From positions 1-64,000 of the forward strand of contig NZ_VRTT01000029.1 of assembly GCF_008017805.1 (NCBI RefSeq): a DNA stretch of 64,000 nt, given 5' to 3'. The position numbers and the translations under genes were made by a program. Every line of letters starts with the position of its first letter. Position 1 is the first letter of the stretch. The notes under the pieces are model-generated. The model was given only the letters and a program-made list of their open reading frames with translations, made no database searches and was not told the origin of the DNA. This stretch comes from Paenibacillus sp. N3.4. GTDB lineage: Bacteria > Bacillota > Bacilli > Paenibacillales > NBRC-103111. Positions 37,124 through 47,193 of the stretch are shown here, one piece after another.

Positions 37124-38749
37124 ATGAAGAAACGCGCAAAATGGATTCCAACATTAACCGCAGCGGTGATGCTAGCAGGGGTGTCGGCAGGATGTACGCA
37201 AGGAGGGGGCGACAGGGGCGCGGCCAGTTCTACGGATAAGCCAAGTTCGACAGCAGCCGGACAAGGACCGGTATATCCGATTCAAGGCGGAATCAAGCTG
37301 AAGTACTGGACGCATTTGCCGGCAAACACTTCGGCAATTGCCAAAAATATCGGTGAAACGGAATTTGCCAAAGAGCTGAAAAAACGAACCGGTATTGAGG
37401 TCGAATATATTCATCCTGCCTCAGGCAAAGAGGATGAACAGTTGAATCTGATGATTGCTTCCGGCGACTTGCCCGACATTATAGAGTACGACTGGACGAA
37501 GTATCCGGGTGGACCGGAAAAAGCGATTTCGGATAAGATTATCGCCAAGCTGAACAATTTGCAGGATCAATATGCGCCTAACTGGTCCAAGTATCTGAAA
37601 CAACACCCCGATATTGAGAAGATGGTAAAAACGGATGAAGGCAGCTACTATTCATTCCCGTTTATCCGGGGGGATCAGGGATTGCTAGTTTCGGCTGGCC
37701 CCGTATTGCGGAAGGATTGGTTGGATGATCTGGGTCTGCAAACGCCGACAACGATCGATGAATGGCATACCGTATTGAAAGCTTTTAAAGATAAGAAAGG
37801 GGCGACAGCGCCGTTTAGTCCGTACTGGAATTTTCAAAATAGTGTCCTTTCATGGGGTACGTTTATCGGCGCATACGGAATTACCAAAGGCTTTTTTGTA
37901 GACAATGGCAAAGTCACATACGGTCAAATTGAACCTGCCTATAAAGACTTCATAGTGACGATGAATCAATGGTTTAAAGAAAAGCTGCTGGATAACAACT
38001 TTGCTACATTGGATACCAAAACCGTAGATGCCAATATACTTGACGGAAAATCGGGCGCGACGGTAGCAAGCGCCGCAAGTGGCGTAGCCAAATGGACGAC
38101 AACGATGAAAGACAAAGACCCCAAATTCAAGGTGATCGGCGCGCCGTATCCAGTATTGAAGCAAGGGGATAAGCCACAGTTCGGGCAGTATTCACTTCCG
38201 TTTGTCGGCTTTGGGTCGGCGATTTCCGCCAATAGCAAGAACAAAGAAGCAGCTGCCAAATTTCTCGATTTCTTGTACAGCGAGGAAGGACAAATGCTGG
38301 CAAATTTTGGGGTTGAAGGAAAGAGCTACACCAAGGAGAACGGCAAGCCCAAATTTACAGATGTTATTGTGAACAATCCGAATAAGCTCCCACTTAGCCA
38401 AGCGATGGCTAACTATACGCTTTCCCACGACATGGGGCCATTTGTCCAAAGTGCAGACGTGATGCAGACCATGATACCCGTACAGGCTGAGGCGGTCAAA
38501 GTATGGGCCAATACCGATGCGGCCAAACATTTCCTGCCTCCCGTGTTTGTCTCTCCCGAGCAAAGAGAAGCAATGGCCAAAATTATGAACGAAGTCACGA
38601 CTTACGAAAATGAAATGTTGTTGAAATTTATTATGGGAACGGAACCGATTGACAATTTCGATAAATATGTTCAGCAAATGAAAAAGCTAGGCATCGAAAA
38701 AGCGATTGACATGCAGCAGGCTGCGTTCGATCGCTATAACAAAAGATAA
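37124..38749 (+). CDS. Oligosaccharide ABC transporter substrate-binding lipoprotein (LplA-like)
   Basis: A 541-residue extracellular solute-binding protein of family 1. The lipoprotein signal MKKRAKWIPTLTAAVMLAGV ends in the lipobox VSAGC. The mature part has LKYWTHLPANTSAIA, DLPDIIEYDW and DEWHTVLKAFKDKKG, typical of LplA/YtcQ-like receptors for uronic-acid or plant-polysaccharide oligosaccharides. AGAGGAGG lies 7 bp upstream of the ATG. Two LplB/LplC permeases and degradative enzymes follow. No ATPase gene is nearby; these systems usually share an MsmX-type ATPase encoded elsewhere. Confidence 0.92.
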   Translation: MKKRAKWIPTLTAAVMLAGVSAGCTQGGGDRGAASSTDKPSSTAAGQGPVYPIQGGIKLKYWTHLPANTSAIAKNIGETEFAKELKKRTGIEVEYIHPASGKEDEQLNLMIASGDLPDIIEYDWTKYPGGPEKAISDKIIAKLNNLQDQYAPNWSKYLKQHPDIEKMVKTDEGSYYSFPFIRGDQGLLVSAGPVLRKDWLDDLGLQTPTTIDEWHTVLKAFKDKKGATAPFSPYWNFQNSVLSWGTFIGAYGITKGFFVDNGKVTYGQIEPAYKDFIVTMNQWFKEKLLDNNFATLDTKTVDANILDGKSGATVASAASGVAKWTTTMKDKDPKFKVIGAPYPVLKQGDKPQFGQYSLPFVGFGSAISANSKNKEAAAKFLDFLYSEEGQMLANFGVEGKSYTKENGKPKFTDVIVNNPNKLPLSQAMANYTLSHDMGPFVQSADVMQTMIPVQAEAVKVWANTDAAKHFLPPVFVSPEQREAMAKIMNEVTTYENEMLLKFIMGTEPIDNFDKYVQQMKKLGIEKAIDMQQAAFDRYNKR

Positions 38750-38825
38750 AAAACAGTGTGCCGGGGAGGCTTGCAAATCTCCCTGGTCTTCGCTTATTAA
38801 CCTCGAAGAGGGAGTGGCTGACAAC

Positions 38826-39787
38826 ATGAATGTATCTTCATCGCGATTGCAAAGGTTGGAGAGGCAGGCCGGACGGGAGCATATAGGGCATAAGCTCCGC
38901 AAGGATTGGTTGAAGCATTATTCCTTGTACCTTCTCGTGTCACCCGTGCTGATCTATTACATTATTTTTCATTACGTTCCCATATATGGCGCCATCATCG
39001 CTTTTAAGGACTATGTCCCGACAAAAGGGATTTGGGGAAGTCCATGGGTAGGCTTTAAACATTTTCAAGAATTTTTCGATAGTTACTATTTTTGGCGAAT
39101 ATTAAAAAATACGCTTGTTATCAGTCTTACATCGCTCGTTTTCGGCTTCCCTGCACCGATTATTCTCGCATTGCTGATTCATGAGGTAAAGAGCCGTTTG
39201 TTTTCTAGGTTTGTGCAAACCGTAACCTATATGCCGCATTTCGTTTCTTTGGTTGTAGTATGCGGTTTAATCATCGATTTTACGATGGACAGCGGCGTTA
39301 TGAATACGGTTATCGGCTTTTTCGGAGGCGAGAAGGCAACGATGTTGAATAACCCGGGGAATTTCGTCCCCATTTATGTCATATCCGAGATTTGGCAAGA
39401 GGTGGGATGGGGATCGATTATTTACTTGGCGGCGATGGGATCGATCGATCCGCAATTGTATGAGGCGGCTACGATTGATGGTGCGAATCGGTGGAAGCAA
39501 ACGCTTCATGTGACATTACCTGGTATTGCGTCGACGATCATCATTTGCTGATTTTAAAGGTCGGGGGCATCCTTAGCGTAGGATATGAGAAAATCATTTT
39601 GCTCTATAACCCGGCGATTTACGAAACATCTGATGTGATTTCTACTTTTGTATACCGCAAGGGTTTGCAGGAATTTGGCTGGAGCTACAGCGCAGCGGTG
39701 GGGCTGTTCAATTCCACGATAAATTTTCTTCTGTTGGTGAGTGCAAACTGGATCAGCAAGAGAATGAACAATTCCGGCTTGTGGTAG
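38826..39787 (+). CDS. Sugar ABC transporter permease (LplB-like), frameshifted
   Basis: About 320 residues with six predicted membrane helices. It starts MNVSSSRLQRLERQAG and contains YLLVSPVLIYYIIFHYVPIY, and the EAA loop EAATIDGANRWKQTLHVTLP. The frame breaks near 39544-39546: adding one T to TTT gives STIIILLILKVGGILSVGYE and continuity to 39787. ATG 38826 is preferred; GTG 38814 in frame lies too close to GAGGGA. A GGGGAG/CTCCCT hairpin between the receptor gene and this one probably tunes expression. The shift is likely a sequencing indel. Confidence 0.88.
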
Positions 39788-39799
39788 GAGGGTTTGAAC

Positions 39800-40675
39800 T
39801 TGAAGGAAAGCATGGGCAGAAAAGGATTTCATATTTTGAACGGTTTCATCTTAACACTGCTGTCGTTGATGACAGCTTACCCGATCCTCTATGTTTTTCT
39901 GGCTTCGTTTAGTAACCCGGCGGACTTTTTGGCACATCGGGGACTGCTGATAAGGCCTCTGGGATTTTCTCTGGACGCGTATCAAATGGTATTGTCCAAT
40001 CGAATGATTATTCACGGATACGTAAATACAGTCATAGTTGTCACTGCCGGTGTTGCCATCAATTTGCTGATGACTTCGCTTGGGGCCTATTTCCTGTCGC
40101 GCAAAGGCGTGTTATGGAGAAATACAATCATGCTGTTGATCGTTTTCACGATGTTCTTTAGCGGCGGTTTGGTCCCTTATTATTTAACAGTGAGAGGTCT
40201 CTCTCTGGACAATACGTATTGGGCGCTTATTATTCCGACTGCCGTTAATACGTTCAACCTGATTCTTATGCGTACCTCCTTTCTCGGAATTCCGGATGAG
40301 ATCGAGGAGTCCGCGAAATTGGACGGAGCTTCCCATTTGACGATTTTGTTCCGCATATTTCTGCCTTTGTCTATGCCTGTAGTAGCCGTCATGATTCTGT
40401 ATTACGGCGTCGGGCACTGGAATGCCTGGTTCAATGCGATGTTGTTTATCCGGGATCGAGATTTGTACCCGCTGCAGCTCGTCTTGCGGGAGATTCTGGT
40501 GCAGAACGACACGAATGCGATGCTGGTAGGCACGGATTCATTCGATAGGGGATTAGCAGCGGAGACGTTAAAATACGCTGTTATTGTGGTGGCTACTTTG
40601 CCTGTGCTGGCTCTGTATCCGTTTCTGCAGAAGTATTTCGTTAAAGGCATGATGATTGGCGCATTAAAGGGATAG
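39800..40675 (+). CDS. Sugar ABC transporter permease (LplC/AraQ-like)
   Basis: Second permease, 291 residues from TTG 39800, which lies 8 bp after TAGGAGG; an earlier in-frame TTG (39794) is too close. Family features are ILTLLSLMTAYPILYVFLAS at the first membrane helix, FTMFFSGGLVPYYLTVRGL, the EAA loop EESAKLDGASHLTILFRIFL and the C-terminal end QKYFVKGMMIGALKG. It is 12 bp after the LplB-like gene and pairs with it. Confidence 0.93.
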   Translation: MKESMGRKGFHILNGFILTLLSLMTAYPILYVFLASFSNPADFLAHRGLLIRPLGFSLDAYQMVLSNRMIIHGYVNTVIVVTAGVAINLLMTSLGAYFLSRKGVLWRNTIMLLIVFTMFFSGGLVPYYLTVRGLSLDNTYWALIIPTAVNTFNLILMRTSFLGIPDEIEESAKLDGASHLTILFRIFLPLSMPVVAVMILYYGVGHWNAWFNAMLFIRDRDLYPLQLVLREILVQNDTNAMLVGTDSFDRGLAAETLKYAVIVVATLPVLALYPFLQKYFVKGMMIGALKG

Positions 40676-40700
40676 GTAAACAGGCGAAAAGAGGTATACC

Positions 40701-42979
40701 ATGAACGAAAAGCTGGAGATGGGCAAATCTTTGTCAGATGCAGGAATAACCAATCCCGAACAAGTCATCCGGATCATATCGGAGCGAATGCTCGATACCC
40801 GACCCAGACAATCGATTCGGCTGCGGCCCTATATGGAGCAAGCGATTCGGCAGAATTCCCCATTCGGGCCGTATGAGGCCGATTTCACTGCATGCTGGCC
40901 TGAGGCCAAGGTGGGTTGGGCGGCATATGCGGCAGCACGCTTCTATGCCAGCCGTGAGCAGGAGGTCATCCTTACGGTAGGTGGAACCCTTAAGTTATGG
41001 TTCAACAACGAGCTGCTGCTGAGTACTCTGGATGGCGCGGAATGGAAGGGAGCTCCGAACGGTATCGCGCCGGACGGTTCCTTCATGATACCTGTGTGTA
41101 TGAGAAAAGGCTGGAATGAGCTGCTTCTGAAAAGTATCCGGGATTACGCGCGATGGGGGTTTCATTTGACAATCGGGTTTCCGAGATATCCGGGGATGTG
41201 GGCTAAAGATTATTTGTTCGCTACGCGCCCCACATTTCCGCAGAAAGACTTGCAAGGTGAAGAAGGATTTGCCTATATCGGGCCTTTTGAGCCCGAAAAG
41301 GAAGAGGGTAACGAGGGGTTCTTGCTTCCTGGTCCGGAATTTCCTTATTTTCCGGAGACTGACGAACTTCGAATAGACGCTCCGGAAGGAGCTTTGTCAT
41401 GGCAACCGACCGCTTCTGAACGTAACGTAACGGGCTTCGTTGATTTGAATGAACTTTACGGGGAGGAAGCTGCCTGTGCATATGGACTGACCTATTATGC
41501 TGCTGCGAGGACGGGATTGACCGATTTGGCTTTGCGTATTTATCATACAAGTGCAGTCAGGATCTGGATCGACGGCGAAGAGGTATACCGTTCGATGAGC
41601 GAAGGATGGAGGGAAATTCCTATTCCTCAAGGAGGGACACGAGGGCAGGTGCTTGTGAAATCCGTTCGCTCAGAGGTCAAGTGGGGGTTTGAGGCCGCAA
41701 TCATCGATATGTTAACCGATCAACGCGTAGATGAGCTGCCTGATCTGGATACCTGGCGGGGGGACGAAGCTCGATGGCTCTATATTGGCCCCTTTGGCCG
41801 TTCAAACTCGGATCCACGGGATTTGTTGGAACATACTTTCCCCGTTGAGCGCGAAGCAAGGTTCGATCGTCCGTATCCGACGGGCGAGCCCGGCAAGTTT
41901 ACTTTTGGAGGCTTTCTTCTCCCTCTACCTTTGTCAGACCGTATATGGACGGATTTTTTTTCGGACAGTGGTTTTATGCGATCCAGGTAGGTCTGTTCGG
42001 GCTGCTTAAAGCTGCGGAAACGATTGGTGAAGCAGCGTTGGTTCAATATGCGACCGACAGCATGTCCGTGATGGCTCAATATCACGACTACGCACTTTGG
42101 GATGCGCAGCAATTTGGGGTTCCTTCTTTGATTCCGCGAGCTGGGCAGTTAGAGGAACTGGACCCGTGCGGAGCCGCAGGCATGATGCTGCTTGAATCAT
42201 ACGAACGTACCAAAGAAGCAGCCATGCTCCCTGTTATTCAGCGGTTGGCTGAAGCCGTCATGAACGTTGTGCCGCGAATGGCGGATGGCACCTTTTACCG
42301 CAAAGAAACGATGTGGGCCGACGATTTGTTTATGAGCTGTCCATTTCTCGTGCGAATGGGACGATTTACCGGTGATGCCCGATATTACGACGAAGTGATC
42401 CGACAGGCGGCAGGATTCCATCATCGCTTGTGGATGCAGGATAAACAGCTGTATGCGCATATTTATTTTCCCCATGAAGGCATTAACAGTGGCGTGCCTT
42501 GGGGGCGCGGGAATGGCTGGATGCTCCTGGCATTGACGGAAATTTTGCTGCATCTTGCCTGTGAACATCCGGAGCGGGAGCCTGTACTTGCAAAGTTCAA
42601 GGAATTAGCTGAAGGGATCGCTACTTATCAAGCCGACTCCGGATTGTGGCATCAGGTGCTGGATGAACGTGATTCGTATGAGGAAACGTCATGTACGGCG
42701 ATGTTCATCGTATCGATCGCTAGGGGAATTCGCTATGGGTGGCTGGATTCCGGCTTTCTGGCATGTGTCCATAGAGGCTGGGACGGTTTGTTGAATCGCT
42801 GTGTCGATCACGAGGGCAATGTGTACGGGGTATGCCTCGGTTCCGGATGTTCGATGCATGCATCGTATTATTTTGACATTCCGACTTACATCAATGACGA
42901 CCATGGAACAGGCATCGTTTTACTGGCTGCATCCGAAATGTGTGAATTGGCGAAATGGCAATTGCATGCGCTTACTTGA
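40701..42979 (+). CDS. GH105/GH88 unsaturated glucuronyl/rhamnogalacturonyl hydrolase with N-terminal accessory domains, frameshifted
   Basis: Cytoplasmic hydrolase (no signal peptide) of about 759 residues. The first 420 residues hold two beta-rich modules, each with an AYIGPF/LYIGPF motif, unlike the shorter YteR type. The C-terminal GH105 barrel has TMWADDLFMSCPFLVRMGR (the Asp pair includes the catalytic acid), GVPWGRGNGWMLLALTE, and DSGLWHQVLDERDSYEETSC. The frame breaks in the T8 run at 41954-41961: one more T gives TDFFFGQWFYAIQVGLFGLL. It removes the 4,5-unsaturated uronic acid left by polysaccharide lyases. Predicted to act on oligosaccharides imported by the upstream transporter. 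Confidence 0.86.
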
Positions 42980-43078
42980 AAGGGGTGATGATGAGGCATT
43001 TTTTGGCGGGTTCAGCAATCAATGAAGCAAGGAGACGACTGCGGGTAAAGCAAATTTAAAAGAAGGGTGAGGTCATTC

Positions 43079-46000
43079 ATGAAACGTCGTAAAACGGAGC
43101 TTTTGGTGTTATTGATCTTTCTTCTATTGATTCCTTACAATAGCAATTTGGTCTATGGTTCGATTAACACGGGTACAGCTCAAGAGAGCGAAAAGCCGCT
43201 TTTTAAAGTCAAGCAAGTGATTGATGTAGCGCCGGCGTTTGCAGGCAACCCCGTAGGCATTTCATGGTTGACTTACGGTGGTTATCAGTACGTTGCCTTT
43301 TACGATCCGGACCGGCAGCTTACCGTTGGCAAAAGAGATCTTGCTTCAACGACGTGGCAATTTTACAAATTGGACGAATATGTGGCTCTCGATGCGCACA
43401 ACTATGTGACGTTGGCTGTTGACAGTGCGGGATACATACATATGTCAGGGAATATGCATGTGAATCCCCTGAAATATTGGAGAACTGAGATCCCCGGAGA
43501 TATTACCAGCTTCGTTCGGGTAACTTCCATGGTCGGCACGGAAGAGGGCAACGTGACATATCCGCTGTTTATGAAATTGCCGGATGGGAGATTATTGTTC
43601 TCCTATCGAAACGGATCAAGCGGCAACGGCAATCAGTTGATCAACGTATACGATACAACTTCCAAAACGTGGAGCCGGTTTCTGGCTGCCCCGATGTTTG
43701 ACGGAGAATCATTGAGAAGTGCTTACACTTCGGCCACGAGGCTGGGAGCGGATGGCAAGTTTCATATCGGCTGGGTTTGGAGGGATACCCCCGGTGCAGA
43801 AACAAACTCTAAGCTGTCTTATATGGAAAGCGCAGATTTACAAAACTGGACGACCAGTTCGGGGCAACCGCTGCAGCTTCCGATTACTTACTCAACCAGT
43901 GAAGTGGTCGACCCGGTCGAATCAAAGTCAGGCATATTAAATAATGTCAAAATGGGATTTGACTCGGCCAATAACCCGATTCTGACTTATATCAAATTCG
44001 ACGGAGACGGAGACACGCAAATTTACTCCAGTCGTCGGAACACGGTTGGTTGGCAGACGTATCAAATGACCGACTGGATCGGACGTTGGGATTTTAACGG
44101 AGGAGGCAGCTTGCCGAATGTCATATCCATGGGCAGTGTGGATTATATGGGTCCTGAAATCGGTTTATGGATGAAATTCAGCAACACTAGCCAGGCGGGC
44201 AACGGCAGGCAGTACGCTTATTTGCTGGATGAGGCGACGCTTCAGCCGAAGGCGCAGCCAGTGCTGATCTATCCGGATGAGGTGGGAGCGGTTCAATCCG
44301 CTATCCCAGGTATGAAGGTAAATCTGATAGAAGACTACTCCCAATTCCAGTCGAATGGCAAAGTGTTCCTTCTTCGTTGGGAGACGCTGGACGCGGCCAG
44401 AGATATTGTCAATCTGAATGATTTGCCCAAAAACCAAAAATTGCAGATTATCGAATTAGAAAAAAATTATAGCGAATTGAAGCTTCCGGTGAATGGAGCG
44501 CCTGCTTGCCTGCAATCGGCGGAGCCGTTCGTATGCCCAGGACCTTATGTTCCCGAGAAATCCCGGACATCGTCCGCTTCGTCCTTTTTCCAGAGCGTGA
44601 ATTTTGATCATTCGCCAGCGTTAAAGCAAATCGAGCCCTTGGTGTTGGCCGGGCAGTATAAAGAAGTCGCTCATCAAATGAGAAACTATTTGAAGAACCG
44701 GACACAGCTGGTCTATCGATTTGATCCCATGTCCCATGCGGTTCCTACGAATACGCCCGGTAAAGACTCCGCAGGTGAAGAAATGCTCAAGCATCGCTTT
44801 TCATGGAGTGGGTTAACACGAACGGCTTCGTACGACATTAAGACCTGGTGGCCTTATAACGATGAGATGACCGCTTGCTGGAATGCCGATCTCCAGTTCG
44901 ATACTTGCAAGCCGATCGGCTACGATGATTTGGAGCAAATAAATTCGATTGCCGGTTGGTATAATCACTTAAATGCCTGGACCCATCTAGGTACGTTTGG
45001 TCAAGCTTATTTCGCAACGCGAAACCCTGAATATGCGCGTCAATGGGCGCACGATATGATGGATTGGATCTATGATAATCCGGTGCCTGAAGCGTTAAAG
45101 GATCAAGGACCGTGGAGTGTATCCGCAACGGGAATTCGACTGTCGGGAGCTCTTATCGATAATATTCACCAATTTTTGGATGCCCCTGAAGTGAACGATG
45201 AAGAGTTTGCGGCGCTGTTTCGTCTGCTGCCTCAAGCTGCCGATTTATTGGCCGACTACAATCCAGGTTTAACGGATGGAGCGGCTGTGATCCAGCGGGT
45301 GGCGGGGGCACTTCAAGCGGCTGGAACATTGTTTCCGGAGTTCAGTCATGCATCCGTTTGGAAGCAAAAAGCCGATAGCTTGTATCAACTGTCTTTTCCT
45401 GCTCCACGGGTCGCTGCGAATGCTTCCCAGTCGCATGTCAATTTTCCTGTATCTCGATTAATGGATGGCAATGTAAAAACATTTTGGTCGACGCCCACAA
45501 GCAAAACGAATGCGGGGCAATGGGTCTATCTGGATATGGGGCAGACGCTGGATGTGAAACAAGTGAGACTGGCTCCCCGTAATGAATTCGGCTATGGCTT
45601 CCCGGTAGACTTCAGGTTCGAATACAGCCAGGATGCTGTCAACTGGACTGTGGTGCCGGGACAAATCTACAGTAACTATCCTAACCCTGGTAATGATTTG
45701 CAAACATTTACTTTTTCGCAAACGGTACCTGCTCGCTATATTCGATTAAACGCGACAACCTTGGGGAAGGACAACAATAATGATTATGTGCTGCAATTGG
45801 GAGAGTTTTGGGCGGATTATGTGCTTTTCCCTTCAGACGAAGCCACGAATGTTCCCGTTATATCAGGAGGCACATTGGGGGCAGGAAATGCTTATATCGA
45901 CATGACTGTCAGCAAGGGCATTTATAGTACGAATGAGGGAACCGGGGCTGTGACGGGGTCTAATCTTGCGCTGATCTTTGCGAACAACGGAGGGGAAGCG

Positions 46001-47013
46001 ACCCAAGCTGCTATCGCCTCGGTGAAAAAAAGTGATGGGGCATCTCCGGAAACTGCAAGCGCTTTGACCGGTGGTGAAACGACGATTCGCGTCTTCCTGA
46101 CGATAACGGGAGTGCCTAGTGGCGTGGAGACGATTGAAATCAAGCCCGCGAATGGGGCATCGCTTTACGATCAGGCAGGGAAAGCCATTTCCGCAGCTCA
46201 AACCACAGGAGCGCTGACGCTTTTCGACTTGCTTCCTCCGAAGTTAACGGAGCCGTTAGGAACAGCGATACCCAGTTGACGGTTGCCCTAAGCGAACAAG
46301 CAGTGAACTTGAGCAAGGCGAATGATGGCGGCTTTGCGGTGAGTGAAGTAGGGAACGGGAATGTACAATACGCCATAATCTCAATTGCCCAGGGGGCGGA
46401 TGCCCGGCATGTGGTATTGACGGTAGCGAATATGGGAGCGTCAGCTTTAAAAGGCGTGACAGCGACTTATACCGCCGGCGGCAACGGCACGATACAGGAT
46501 CGCGCCGGCAACCCGCTGGCTACGGATACGGTTGGCGTCACGGTGGCAGCATGGGAGACGCCTGGACAATTGCACCCAGCTCCGCGTGTAAGCGCCGGAG
46601 CATCGCAATCGCACCCTACGTTTCCAGTGGCCCGGATTATGGACGGCAATGTCAAAACGTTCTGGTCTACGCCGACCAGCAAAACAAGTGTCGTCCAGTC
46701 GGTCTATTTGGATATGGGGCAGTCCTTCAACGTGAAGCAAGTGAGACTGGCTCCACGATATGATTACGGCTATGGCTTCCCTGTAGATTTCCAGATCGAA
46801 GCTAGTACAGATGCGTTGAATTGGACGGTCGTGCCGGGACAGACCTACACCCAATTCCCTAATCCGGGAAATGTGCTCCAGACGTTTTCCTTTTCGCAGC
46901 CAGTAGAAGCTCGCTATATACGGATATACGCTTCCAAATTGGGAGTGGACAACAATAATGATTATGTGTTTCAGTTGGGAGAGATGTGGACGGATTATGT
47001 CTTGTCTCCGTAA
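43079..47013 (+). CDS. Large secreted BNR_4/heparinase-N/F5-8C multidomain protein, frameshifted
   Basis: About 1311 residues. ATG 43079 opens a signal peptide (MKRRKTELLVLLIFLLLIPY). A BNR_4 beta-propeller follows (HNYVTLAVDSAGYIHMSGNM; RLLFSYRNGSSGNG; HIGWVWRDT), a fold shared with ulvan-lyase families. A heparinase II/III N-terminal helical domain spans roughly residues 490-770 but stops before the usual DG..E..YH catalytic region. Two F5/8 type C modules (about 780-920 and 1170-1310, each with GNVKTFWSTPTSKT) flank an Ig-like stretch. The frame breaks near 46257-46262; one base gives LGNSDTQLTVALSEQ. Probably a cell-exterior polysaccharide-binding or -cleaving protein of the GH105 locus. 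Confidence 0.8.
45405..45825 (+). repeat. F5/8C module-encoding direct repeat, copy 1
   Basis: This encodes the first discoidin-like module of the large secreted protein. It shares long stretches with 46585-47000, for example GGCTATGGCTTCCC and GTGCCGGGACA. It indicates duplication of a carbohydrate-binding module within one gene. Confidence 0.75.
46585..47000 (+). repeat. F5/8C module-encoding direct repeat, copy 2
   Basis: Second, C-terminal module of the same protein, with the conserved core GNVKTFWSTPTSKT and the end LGVDNNNDYVFQLGE. It is clearly related to copy 1 at the nucleotide and protein level. Confidence 0.75.
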
Positions 47014-47037
47014 CTGAAATAAAGGATGGTTGGTTAG

Positions 47038-47076
47038 AGGGAACAGTCGCGATGGGACTGTTCCCTTTGGGTTTCT
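47038..47076 (+). terminator. Intrinsic terminator of the polysaccharide locus
   Basis: AGGGAACAGTC pairs with GACTGTTCCCT around GCGATGG and is followed by TTGGGTTTCT. Confidence 0.8.
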
Positions 47077-47193
47077 GGCCGGGATCACGATGAGAGCCGA
47101 GGTATTTTAGGAAAAAGATAGGTAATTTAGACTAGAATTCTGCTACAATCTCATTAATAGCTTTTAAGTGAAGAGATTAGATGGGGTGCGGTC

